Positions 1 through 5,478 of a stretch of 5,748 nucleotides of DNA are shown in pieces; position 1 is the stretch's first letter, and every line of letters begins with the position of its first letter. The notes below the pieces were generated by a model. The model was not told the origin of the DNA. It did no database searches and saw only the letters and a list, made by a program, of their open reading frames with translations. Made by a program: the position numbers and the translations under genes. The stretch comes from Clostridia bacterium (GTDB lineage Bacteria > Bacillota > Clostridia > DSM-8532): contig JAOABT010000042.1 in assembly GCA_026418215.1 (NCBI GenBank), positions 1 through 5,748 of the forward strand, given 5' to 3'.

Positions 1-515
1 ATATTATAGAGCTGCTCAAAAGAATCCGTGAATCCATACCGGGTGTCGTATTAAGAACCTCGCTGATTACAGGCTTCCCCGGAGAAACCGAGGAAGACTT
101 TGAGGAGCTTTGCGCCTTTGTTCAGCAGAGCCAGTTCGAGCACCTTGGCGTCTTTGCTTATTCCAAGGAAGAGGGGACTCCCGCCTACCGCATGAAGGGC
201 CACCTTTTAAAGAAAGTAAAAGAGGCCCGGCGCAATAAGGTTATGGAGATACAACGAGCCAACGTGGATCAATTTAATGGTTCACGCATAGGACGTATCT
301 ATGATACAATGGTCGATGGAGTGGCAGAGGATGGTATTTTCTATGTGGGACGCACCTACATGGAAACACCCGAGATTGATCCTGTCATTTATTTTACATC
401 GGCAGAACCCCTGGAAACAGGCGCAATCGTTCCTGTTAAAATGCTTTGTCTTGATGATTATGATTTGGTTGGGGAAGCCATGGTTTCTTCAGCAATGGAT
501 GGTGTAGATCGATGA
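1..515 (+). CDS. rimO: Ribosomal protein S12 methylthiotransferase RimO, 3' part (5' end outside window)
   Basis: The reading frame enters the window open (first full codon at 3) and gives 170 residues of C-terminal protein. RimO is a radical-SAM enzyme with two iron-sulfur clusters that adds a methylthio group to an aspartate of ribosomal protein S12. Visible are the end of the radical-SAM domain (LRTSLITGFPGETEEDF, then LGVFAYSKEEGTPAY) and the C-terminal TRAM domain with GRTYMETPEID. The PEID string is typical of RimO and separates it from the tRNA enzyme MiaB, whose TRAM domain differs. The N-terminal MTTase domain and the CxxxCxxC cluster motif lie upstream and cannot be checked. An internal ATG at 192 is not the real start, because the conserved frame continues upstream of it. 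The stop codon overlaps the pgsA start (ATGA), so the two genes are probably co-transcribed and translationally coupled. RimO next to pgsA is a familiar order in Bacillota. Confidence 0.93.
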   Translation, partial: IIELLKRIRESIPGVVLRTSLITGFPGETEEDFEELCAFVQQSQFEHLGVFAYSKEEGTPAYRMKGHLLKKVKEARRNKVMEIQRANVDQFNGSRIGRIYDTMVDGVAEDGIFYVGRTYMETPEIDPVIYFTSAEPLETGAIVPVKMLCLDDYDLVGEAMVSSAMDGVDR

Positions 516-1081
516 ATCTAGCAAATAAGATAACCATGTCGCGCATTATTGCCACGCCCATATTTCTTTTCTTTCTGATACCGGGCTGGTTTGGCCAGTT
601 TTTGGGCCTTAGCTCCTGGGGGAGATATGCCGCAGCGGCAGTTTTCTTAATCGCTTCTTTAACGGATATGGTCGATGGGATGATTGCCAGAAAGTATAAT
701 CTGGTCTCCGAGCTTGGCAAATTCCTAGACCCCATTGCCGACAAGCTTCTTGTTTCTGCAGCACTGATTGCATTTGTCATGACCGACAACCTTTCTGTGT
801 GGGCCGTGTTCATCATTATTGCCCGCGAGTTCATTGTCACAGGCTTCCGTGTTGTAGCCGCAAGCCAGGGCGTCGTTCTGGCGGCCGACAAGCTTGGAAA
901 GCTCAAAACAATTCTACAGATCATTGCCATCATGGCCATTCTGCTGCGAGATTATCCAATTTCGCTTATCATCAACTTCCCGGTGGGTATGACGGTGATG
1001 TATCTGGCTGTTCTGATGACGGTTATCTCCGGTATCAACTACGTGGTAAAAAATGCAAAAGTATTAAAAGCCAGTCAGTGA
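512..1081 (+). CDS. pgsA: CDP-diacylglycerol-glycerol-3-phosphate 3-phosphatidyltransferase (phosphatidylglycerophosphate synthase)
   Basis: This 189-residue membrane enzyme condenses CDP-diacylglycerol with glycerol 3-phosphate to phosphatidylglycerophosphate, the committed step to phosphatidylglycerol and cardiolipin. The complete CDP-alcohol phosphotransferase signature DxxDGxxARx8Gx3Dx3D is present at residues 52-77: D52, D55, G56, A59, R60, G69, D73 and D77. The aspartates bind the metal and the reacting groups in this family. Hydrophobic stretches near residues 13-32, 38-51, 77-92, 94-112, 132-145 and 151-178 fit the six-helix fold. Length is normal for bacterial PgsA. The start is the ATG inside the rimO stop (ATGA). 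Upstream there is only a weak purine stretch (ggatgg), which suggests translation depends on ribosomes finishing rimO. No terminator follows, so transcripts may run into rpsO, which also has its own promoter. A related alcohol substrate cannot be excluded from sequence alone, but the rimO context favours PgsA. Confidence 0.93.
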   Translation: MNLANKITMSRIIATPIFLFFLIPGWFGQFLGLSSWGRYAAAAVFLIASLTDMVDGMIARKYNLVSELGKFLDPIADKLLVSAALIAFVMTDNLSVWAVFIIIAREFIVTGFRVVAASQGVVLAADKLGKLKTILQIIAIMAILLRDYPISLIINFPVGMTVMYLAVLMTVISGINYVVKNAKVLKASQ

Positions 1082-1100
1082 CACAATAATAACGTTAGCC

Positions 1101-1129
1101 TTTACATGATTTTGGTTGTATGCTACAAT
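1101..1129 (+). promoter_or_regulatory. Promoter of rpsO
   Basis: A sigma-A-type promoter is visible: -35 TTTACA (1101-1106), a 17-nt spacer, and -10 TACAAT (1124-1129) preceded by TGC, an extended -10. Transcription would begin near 1136, leaving a leader of about 80 nt before rpsO. It lies in the 137-nt gap after pgsA and makes rpsO independent of the upstream operon. Confidence 0.8.
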
Positions 1130-1136
1130 ACTTTAG

Positions 1137-1218
1137 GTATATGAACCGAAGCGCGGTTTATGGTTTCTCCGGCCATCTACTGGGCTTTCGGCAATTAATT
1201 GAAAGGGAGAATTTTTAA
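1137..1218 (+). promoter_or_regulatory. rpsO leader RNA, likely S15 autoregulatory structure with pseudoknot
   Basis: Two hairpins can be drawn in the leader. The first pairs 1140-1148 with 1154-1162, with core AACCG/CGGTT and a five-base loop. The second pairs ATGG (1160-1163) with CCAT (1173-1176). Its loop holds TTCTCC (1165-1170), a perfect complement of GGAGAA (1206-1211), which contains the rpsO Shine-Dalgarno. This could form a pseudoknot that controls ribosome access. A competing stem uses 1169-1175 with 1181-1191. The hairpins share bases, so they are alternatives. S15 is known to repress its own mRNA through leader structures in several bacterial groups, including a pseudoknot in E. 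coli. That this leader works the same way is inference. Confidence 0.5.
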
Positions 1219-1482
1219 ATGGAAAGACTCGAGAAGCAGACGATTATTACAACCTATGCAACACATGAAGGTGACACAGGTTCTCCTGAAGTGCAGATTG
1301 CACTTTTGACAGACAGAATCAACCACCTTACAGACCACCTCAAGTTCCACAAGAAGGACCACCATTCCCGTCGCGGTCTTTTAAAGATGGTTGGTGCCAG
1401 AAGAGGTCTTCTGAACTACCTTATGAAGAAAGATATCCAAAGATACCGTGACATCGTTGAAAAATTGGAACTCAGAAAGTAA
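1219..1482 (+). CDS. rpsO: 30S ribosomal protein S15
   Basis: This 87-residue protein is a primary 16S rRNA-binding protein of the small-subunit platform; it binds early and helps organise the central domain. The family hallmarks are intact: the N-terminal [11 protein letters not shown] block (residues 16-26), [10 protein letters not shown], and the rRNA-contacting [19 protein letters not shown] block (44-62), followed by LLNYL and the terminal KLxLRK. Length is about two residues below the usual 89 because the N-terminus is slightly short. The start ATG is supported by AAAGGGAG (1202-1209), nine bases upstream. The gene has its own promoter and a structured leader. It is followed by 152 nt of untranslated sequence before a terminator and then by pnp, a common bacterial arrangement. 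S15 is known to bind and repress its own mRNA, which fits the leader seen here. Confidence 0.97.
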   Translation: MERLEKQTIITTYATHEGDTGSPEVQIALLTDRINHLTDHLKFHKKDHHSRRGLLKMVGARRGLLNYLMKKDIQRYRDIVEKLELRK

Positions 1483-1486
1483 TTTC

Positions 1487-1528
1487 CCTCGCCTGTCGGC
1501 AATGGAACTTTAAGCTTGGCATAAGCAA
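1487..1528 (+). repeat. Imperfect 42-nt direct repeat, copy 1 (3' of rpsO)
   Basis: This begins with CCTCGCC (1487-1493) and ends with CATAAGCAA. It matches the copy at 1586-1627 in 26 of 42 positions without gaps, with an exact 7-base block at the left end and an exact 9-base block at the right end. It lies in the rpsO 3' untranslated region. Its origin is unknown; a decayed small mobile or dispersed repeat is possible. Confidence 0.45.
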
Positions 1529-1585
1529 AGCCCAAGGCTGTAACCCAGCAAAAGCAAAGCTCATGCGAAGTCTGCAATAAGAACT

Positions 1586-1627
1586 CCTCGCCATAAGGTA
1601 AGGAAAGTATTACTGCAACATAAGCAA
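1586..1627 (+). repeat. Imperfect 42-nt direct repeat, copy 2 (before the rpsO terminator)
   Basis: This is the second copy of the element at 1487-1528, in the same orientation, with the same CCTCGCC left end and CATAAGCAA right end and a diverged middle. It stops seven bases before the terminator stem. The 57 nt between the copies can fold (for example GCTG/CAGC around 1537-1549) but show no gene. Confidence 0.45.
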
Positions 1628-1634
1628 TAAAATT

Positions 1635-1658
1635 GGGCGGGATTTTCCGCCCTTTTTT
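1635..1658 (+). terminator. Intrinsic terminator between rpsO and pnp
   Basis: A perfect 6-bp GC-rich stem, GGGCGG (1635-1640) with CCGCCC (1647-1652), has a GATTTT loop and is followed directly by six T (1653-1658). It should end most rpsO transcripts about 150 nt after the stop codon. Partial read-through into pnp remains possible. Confidence 0.88.
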
Positions 1659-1696
1659 ATGGAATAATATCATTATCACAAAGCGATTATCTGACG

Positions 1697-1757
1697 GGTC
1701 AAGGGCAACAGAAGATCAGAGAAGAGGATTCCAGACCTGGATCCCTGTTCCCTGACC
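1697..1757 (+). promoter_or_regulatory. Long stem-loop in the pnp leader
   Basis: GGTCAAGGGCAACAG (1697-1711) pairs with CTGTTCCCTGACC (1745-1757) in 13 base pairs, interrupted only by two single-base bulges. Inside it a second hairpin pairs 1726-1733 with 1738-1744 (GGATTCCA/TGGATCC, one bulge). TTTT (1758-1761) follows the outer stem. A second TCCCTGAC at 1763-1770 repeats the one at 1749-1756 and could compete for the same left arm. In E. coli a pnp leader hairpin is cut by RNase III, and PNPase then represses its own mRNA. This stem is a candidate equivalent, or an attenuator; the role is inferred. Confidence 0.55.
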
Positions 1758-1795
1758 TTTTGTCCCTGACTTGAAAACAATCAGGAATCGGAGAA

Positions 1796-1801
1796 AAGGA
1801 G
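1796..1801 (+). promoter_or_regulatory. Ribosome binding site of pnp, fixing the start at 1813
   Basis: AAGGAG ends 11 nt before the ATG at 1813. The frame is open further up, to a TTG at 1771, but that would add 14 charged residues ([14 protein letters not shown]) absent from PNPases. It would also put this binding site inside the coding sequence. Confidence 0.8.
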
Positions 1802-1812
1802 AAAACCAGAGT

Positions 1813-3948
1813 ATGAAGAAAGTCTATTCATTTGAGGTTGCCGGAAGACCTCTCGTTGTCGAAGTCGGCCAGTTGGCACAGCTCGCCAACGGCTCCGCGC
1901 TTGTTCGCTATGGGGATACTGTCGTGCTTTCCACAGCAACCGCTGCAAAGCAGCCCAGAGATGGCATTGATTTCTTTCCCTTGAGCGTTGATTACGAGGA
2001 AAAGCTCTATGCCGTAGGTAAAATCCCCGGCGGCTTTATCAAGAGAGAAGGAAAGCCCACCGAAAAGGCCATCCTGACCTCCCGTGTCATCGACAGACAG
2101 TTCCGCCCCAGATTCCCTAAGGATTTAAGAAATGACGTAGCCATTGTCAATATGGTGCTTTCCGTTGAGCAGGACAACTCCCCCGAGTTTGCCTCTATCA
2201 TCGGTACAGCCATTGCCCTTTGCACTTCTGACATTCCTTTCAACGGTCCTATTGCCGGTGTTATTTTAGGGCTGGTTGACGGAAAGGTCGTTATCAATCC
2301 TACCTGCGATCAGCGCGCCAAGAGCGACATGTATGTCACCCTTTCAGCTGACAAGGAAAAGATCGTCATGATCGAAGCCGGTGCCAACCAGGTTCCCGAC
2401 GAAGTGATGTTCGACGCCATCAAGCAGGGCCATGAAGAAATTAAAAAGATCATTGCCTTCATCGAGGGCATTGTAGCCGAAGTGGGTAAGCCCAAGTTTA
2501 CCTATGAATCCGTTGCAGTGTCTAACGATCTCTGGACTTCTGTCTATGAGCTTGCCAAGGAAGACATGAAGAAGGCCATTCAGAACAGCGACAAGACCAT
2601 TCGCGACGCGCAGGTTGACGCGGTATGCGATATGGTTCAGGAAAAGCTTGCTGAAACCTTCCCCGACCAGAAGGGCAAGATCGGCGAGGCTCTTTACAAG
2701 CTTCAGAAGAAGATCGTAAGAGCGATGATCCTTGAAGAACACAAGCGCGTTGACGGCCGTTCCTTAATGGATATCCGTCCCCTTTCCGCAGAAGTCGGCA
2801 TTCTGCCCAGAACCCACGGTTCAGGCCTCTTCCAGCGCGGACAAACCCAGGTGCTCACGAACGTTACGTTAGGACCTTTGGGTGAAGTTCAAATGCTGGA
2901 CGGTGTAGATATTGAAGAAGAAAAACGCTACATGCACCATTATAACTTCCCATCCTATTCCGTTGGCGAAGCCAAGGCCTCCAGAGGCCCCGGACGCCGC
3001 GAAATCGGCCATGGCGCTCTTGCTGAAAGAGCCCTGGAGCCCGTTATTCCTAACGAAACGGATTTTCCCTATGCTATCCGCTTAGTCTCCGAAGTATTGA
3101 TGTCCAACGGTTCCACCTCCCAGGGCAGCGTATGCGCAAGCACACTGGCTTTGATGGATGCAGGTGTGCCCATTAAGGCGCCTGTTGCAGGTATTTCCTC
3201 AGGTCTCGTTGTAGACGAAGAGAATCCCGAGCGTTTCATCACCTTTATGGATATCCAGGGCATTGAAGACTTCTTCGGCGATATGGACTTTAAGGTTGCC
3301 GGAACCAAGCAGGGTATCACAGCCATTCAGGTCGACATCAAGGTAGACGGTCTTTCCTATGAAATCATCCGTCAGGCCTTTGAAATCACCAAGAAGGGCC
3401 GCTTCCAGATTCTTGACGAGTGTATGCTGCCCGTTATATCCGAACCTAGAAAGAGCCTTTCACCTTATGCGCCCAAGATCTACCAGACCAAGATCGACGT
3501 GGATAAGATCCGTGAGGTTATCGGACCCGGCGGAAAGGTTATCAACAAGATCATCGCTGAAACCGGTGTTAAGATTGATATTGAAGAAGACGGTTCCGTT
3601 TACGTTGCAACCTCCGACGAAGCTGCAGGCCTCAAGGCCATCCAGATCATCGAGGGAATTGCCGGAAACGTTGAAGTCGGCGCTATCTTCAAGGGTAAGG
3701 TTACACGCCTCATGACCTTTGGTGCCTTCGTTGAGTTCCTTCCCGGCAAGGAAGGCCTCGTCCACATCTCGAAGCTTGACACCAAGCGTGTCAACAAGGT
3801 TGAGGACGTTGTCAACGTTGGTGATGAAATTATGGTCAAGGTTATGGAAATTGACAAGCAGGGCCGCATCAACCTCTCCCGCAAGGACGCCATTGCCGGT
3901 GATTCCGGTAAGCCTGAAGGCGAAAGAGAAATGCCTCCCGAATTATAA
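1813..3948 (+). CDS. pnp: Polynucleotide phosphorylase (polyribonucleotide nucleotidyltransferase)
   Basis: This 711-residue enzyme degrades RNA from the 3' end with phosphate, releasing nucleoside diphosphates, and can run in reverse to add tails. It acts in the cytoplasm as a trimer in mRNA turnover. The full domain order is visible: first RNase PH-like domain (about 1-145), all-helical linker (about 240-305), second RNase PH-like domain (about 311-540), KH domain (about 553-615) with the GPGG loop at 571-574, and S1 domain (about 621-691). In the active domain, SNGSTSQGS (431-439) is the phosphate-binding loop, and D486, D492 and K494 in the [10 protein letters not shown] segment match the metal-binding and catalytic residues. 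[21 protein letters not shown] (from residue 54) is diagnostic of the first domain. Length is normal, with a short acidic tail after S1. The ATG at 1813 is preferred over an upstream TTG because of the RBS position and family N-termini ([14 protein letters not shown]). A large leader stem-loop upstream may mediate autoregulation, and a strong terminator follows. Confidence 0.97.
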   Translation: MKKVYSFEVAGRPLVVEVGQLAQLANGSALVRYGDTVVLSTATAAKQPRDGIDFFPLSVDYEEKLYAVGKIPGGFIKREGKPTEKAILTSRVIDRQFRPRFPKDLRNDVAIVNMVLSVEQDNSPEFASIIGTAIALCTSDIPFNGPIAGVILGLVDGKVVINPTCDQRAKSDMYVTLSADKEKIVMIEAGANQVPDEVMFDAIKQGHEEIKKIIAFIEGIVAEVGKPKFTYESVAVSNDLWTSVYELAKEDMKKAIQNSDKTIRDAQVDAVCDMVQEKLAETFPDQKGKIGEALYKLQKKIVRAMILEEHKRVDGRSLMDIRPLSAEVGILPRTHGSGLFQRGQTQVLTNVTLGPLGEVQMLDGVDIEEEKRYMHHYNFPSYSVGEAKASRGPGRREIGHGALAERALEPVIPNETDFPYAIRLVSEVLMSNGSTSQGSVCASTLALMDAGVPIKAPVAGISSGLVVDEENPERFITFMDIQGIEDFFGDMDFKVAGTKQGITAIQVDIKVDGLSYEIIRQAFEITKKGRFQILDECMLPVISEPRKSLSPYAPKIYQTKIDVDKIREVIGPGGKVINKIIAETGVKIDIEEDGSVYVATSDEAAGLKAIQIIEGIAGNVEVGAIFKGKVTRLMTFGAFVEFLPGKEGLVHISKLDTKRVNKVEDVVNVGDEIMVKVMEIDKQGRINLSRKDAIAGDSGKPEGEREMPPEL

Positions 3949-3974
3949 TCCGAATATTTCAACCGTAGAATGAG

Positions 3975-4003
3975 AAGGTCGGCTCGAAGGAGCCGGCCTT
4001 TTT
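3975..4003 (+). terminator. Intrinsic terminator of pnp
   Basis: An 11-bp stem, AAGGTCGGCTC (3975-3985) with GAGCCGGCCTT (3990-4000), has one G-U pair, a GAAG tetraloop and a run of five T at 3999-4003. It begins 27 nt after the pnp stop codon and isolates pnp from the gene downstream. Confidence 0.93.
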
Positions 4004-4071
4004 GATTTTAATGTGCGTCTCAGATAATAAACAAACCGGGAACTTTGGGTGTTAAGAAGCTTGAACAAGCT

Positions 4072-4218
4072 GAAGCTTATTGAACGAAGAATGTGAAGTT
4101 TTATTGAAGTAAGTAGTTGAGGTTTTATTCGAGTAAAGCTTATTGCAGTGGAAGCTAAAGTTTATTAAAGCTAGAGAAGCTGAAGTTGATAGAAATTAAA
4201 AGCTAAAGTTTGTTGAAG
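4072..4218 (+). repeat. Degenerate tandem repeat, about 23-nt period, seven units
   Basis: Seven copies of a core close to rAAGyTTATTGaAG begin at 4072, 4095, 4119, 4135, 4157, 4182 and 4205. Spacings are 23, 24, 16, 22, 25 and 23 nt. Examples are GAAGTTTTATTGAAG (4095), GAGGTTTTATTCGAG (4119), AAAGTTTATTAAAG (4157) and AAAGTTTGTTGAAG (4205). Linkers between cores often carry GCT or GTA. The units are too divergent and too closely spaced for a CRISPR array, and the period is not kept in any open frame. The role is unknown. Confidence 0.6.
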
Positions 4219-4261
4219 TCACATCCAGACCCTAAAAATAGGCTAAACCCAAGGTCCAACG

Positions 4262-4282
4262 AAATTACTTGTGAAGTAATTT
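4262..4282. promoter_or_regulatory. Perfect 9-bp dyad overlapping the -35 box, candidate operator
   Basis: AAATTACTT (4262-4270) and AAGTAATTT (4274-4282) are exact inverted copies around GTG. The last three bases of the dyad are the first three of the -35 hexamer TTTACA (4280-4285). A dimeric regulator bound here would contact or block RNA polymerase. The site lies upstream of the likely transcription start, so an RNA hairpin role for this gene is unlikely. No regulator gene is visible in the window. Confidence 0.5.
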
Positions 4283-4308
4283 ACAGTCCCTGGCAGGTTT
4301 GATAGAAT
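4280..4308 (+). promoter_or_regulatory. Promoter of the SecD-P1-like gene
   Basis: The promoter has -35 TTTACA (4280-4285), a 17-nt spacer and -10 TAGAAT (4303-4308) with an upstream TGA, an extended -10. This is the same layout as the rpsO promoter in this window. Transcription would start near A4315, only about 17 nt before the start codon, so the mRNA would begin almost at its Shine-Dalgarno. Confidence 0.7.
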
Positions 4309-4316
4309 TGACATAC

Positions 4317-4323
4317 AAGGAGG
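4317..4323 (+). promoter_or_regulatory. Ribosome binding site fixing the start at 4332
   Basis: AAGGAGG with an 8-nt gap to the ATG at 4332 is close to ideal. It selects this start over the in-frame TTG codons at 4299 and 4308, which lie upstream of the expected transcription start or inside the promoter. Confidence 0.88.
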
Positions 4324-4331
4324 TCTGTAAA

Positions 4332-5333
4332 ATGCTAGAAATAATTGCATTGCTTTTTCTCGTTAAGAAAAATTCCTTTAACGCTGTCCAGCGGGGCAGA
4401 AAGCCTCTGGGCTTTATCCTTCTCACACCCACGCTTTGGATCCTTATGGAGCTATACGGTGCCTTTGTTGGCGCTCTTCTAACAGCAAACTGGCTGATGT
4501 CTTATGTGTTCGCCATCGTCTTTGCTGTAATGGGTGGCCTTGCCTCCTATTACTTCGCCAAAACCTGCAAAATCAAGTCGGCTGAACCCTTCGAACAAGG
4601 AACTCAGCCTTCTGCGCAGAAAAAGGGTTTTATACGGCCCCTTATCGTTTGTGCAGTGGTGCTTGTCATGGCAGGCTCACTCGTTTTCCTTTTCCAGAGC
4701 AGGGGTGAAAATCTTGAGAGCCTGGCAACCGGAAGAACCATCCGCTATACACCTGTAACGCTTGAGTTCCAGCAGGCCTCGGGAGATCTGATATCCAAAG
4801 AGGATTTTAAGATCATTAAGAGAGTTCTGACCCAAAGGCTTGAGGCAAATCGTGAACGCAACATCCGAATCTCGCTGGTCGATGAGAATACCGTCAAAGT
4901 CAGAACTGAATCCAGATATAATAACCTCGAGACGTTAAAGTCCATGGGTAGAGAAGGCATTATTACCTTCCAGGAAGTCGATGCTTCCAAGCGAGACCAA
5001 GCCAATGACTACCTTCCCACCGGAAAGGTTCTCCTTGGGACAGAGGATGTTAAAAAGGCTGTGGTTCAAAAGGATAAAAACACAGGTCAATCCAACGTTC
5101 TTATCTATCTCACGGAGGAGGGAACCCAAAAGTTTGCGGACGCTTCCGAGAGGCTTGCAGGGCAGGATATAGGTGTATTTCTTGATGATCAGCTTATTTT
5201 TGCTCCCAGAGTTGAACAAAGAATAGAAACATCCGAGCTTGTTATTAGCGCTTGTGACGAAGCGACAGCTCCGGTTCTTGCCAATACCATCAATAGTGAA
5301 AAGCTTCCTTTTGAACTTATACCTATTGAATAG
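4332..5333 (+). CDS. Membrane-anchored protein with extracytoplasmic SecD P1-like domain (orphan, no SecD channel helices)
   Basis: This is a 333-residue protein. The first 80 residues hold a short hydrophobic start (2-12), then a basic linker with RGRKP (21-25), then two hydrophobic helices (about 27-51 and 55-76). It resembles small membrane proteins with an xALxFLxRK start and a KPxGF motif; that likeness is from memory. After a polar stretch a further helix (101-121) leads into a soluble part (122-333) that should lie outside the membrane. This part reads like the P1 region of SecD: a base-like section (about 136-215, SKEDFKIIKRVLTQRLEA to ITFQEVD), then the head (about 230-333), with LTGEDLK-like LLGTEDVKKA, YLTEEGTQKFAD, GVFLDDQLIFAPRV and ANTINSEKLPFEL. 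True SecD has about five more membrane helices after P1; here the protein stops, and no secF follows. A full Sec accessory role is therefore unlikely. Promoter, dyad and RBS suggest regulated single-gene expression. Domain assignment is fairly sure; function is unknown. Confidence 0.85.
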   Translation: MLEIIALLFLVKKNSFNAVQRGRKPLGFILLTPTLWILMELYGAFVGALLTANWLMSYVFAIVFAVMGGLASYYFAKTCKIKSAEPFEQGTQPSAQKKGFIRPLIVCAVVLVMAGSLVFLFQSRGENLESLATGRTIRYTPVTLEFQQASGDLISKEDFKIIKRVLTQRLEANRERNIRISLVDENTVKVRTESRYNNLETLKSMGREGIITFQEVDASKRDQANDYLPTGKVLLGTEDVKKAVVQKDKNTGQSNVLIYLTEEGTQKFADASERLAGQDIGVFLDDQLIFAPRVEQRIETSELVISACDEATAPVLANTINSEKLPFELIPIE

Positions 5334-5375
5334 TTCCTTGTGTCATGGCCCGGGTAGTGAAATCAGATGCTTGAA

Positions 5376-5439
5376 TAGGGTTATAGACAGAAATTTGAAT
5401 GACATTATTCTGCATCTACCCTATAAAACAGGGGGTAGA
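5376..5439 (+). other. Two mutually exclusive hairpins
   Basis: In one fold TAGGGT (5376-5381) pairs with ACCCTA (5418-5423), and CAGAA (5388-5392) with TTCTG (5408-5412) inside it. In the other, TCTACCC (5415-5421) pairs with GGGTAGA (5433-5439). The folds share bases 5418-5421. Neither is followed by a T run, so neither is an obvious terminator. They would exist only in RNA reading through from upstream. Confidence 0.3.
5399..5427 (+). promoter_or_regulatory. Possible promoter for the contig-end reading frame
   Basis: ATGACA (5399-5404), a 17-nt spacer and TATAAA (5422-5427) each match the sigma-A consensus in five of six positions. Transcription would start near 5434, about 45 nt before the ATG at 5479. 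Confidence 0.45.
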
Positions 5440-5478
5440 CCCTTAGGCTCGTCAATGCCTGTTAGAGAGGAGCTTATT

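Larger units (their letters stand above)
1483..1812. other. rpsO-pnp intergenic region (330 nt)
   Basis: No credible protein gene lies here. The region holds the duplicated 42-nt element, the terminator at 1635-1658, a short dyad ATAAT-ATC-ATTAT (1664-1676), a long stem-loop (1697-1757) and the pnp ribosome binding site. I found no convincing promoter for pnp between the terminator and the gene, so pnp is served either by read-through or by a promoter too weak to recognise. Confidence 0.7.
3949..4331. other. Intergenic region between pnp and the SecD-P1-like gene (383 nt)
   Basis: All six frames are broken by stops, so I see no gene. In order it contains the pnp terminator, an AT-rich stretch, a small hairpin AGCTT-GAAC-AAGCT (4058-4071), degenerate tandem repeats (4072-4218), about 40 nt without recognisable signals, a perfect dyad (4262-4282), a promoter (4280-4308) and a strong ribosome binding site (4317-4323). 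Confidence 0.75.

Noticed and set aside
436..939. 167-residue reverse-strand reading frame
   Set aside because: It lies opposite rimO and pgsA, both clear conserved genes; the translation has no family features.
799..1089. 96-residue + strand frame rich in H, G and R
   Set aside because: It is an alternate frame inside pgsA without a binding site or protein-like composition.
1416..1679. 87-residue reverse-strand frame across the rpsO end and spacer
   Set aside because: It overlaps rpsO codons, the duplicated element and the terminator; no promoter or RBS is seen. It more likely reflects the repeat than a gene.
1771..1812. Upstream TTG start for pnp adding 14 residues
   Set aside because: The AAGGAG at 1796-1801 would be inside the gene, and PNPases begin at the MKKVYSF position.
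4002..4028. TTGATT-N15-GATAAT as a promoter reading into the repeats
   Set aside because: The 15-nt spacer is short, the -35 overlaps the pnp terminator T run, and no gene follows.
4072..4218. CRISPR array
   Set aside because: The repeats are too short and variable, the spacers only 8-11 nt, and no cas genes are present.
4299..4331. TTG start for the SecD-P1-like protein
   Set aside because: It overlaps the promoter -10 and precedes the expected transcription start; the AAGGAGG at 4317-4323 points to the ATG at 4332.
4308..4333. TTGACA (4308-4313) with TAAAAT (4328-4333) as a promoter
   Set aside because: The spacer is only 14 nt, and transcription would start inside the gene, past its own RBS and ATG.
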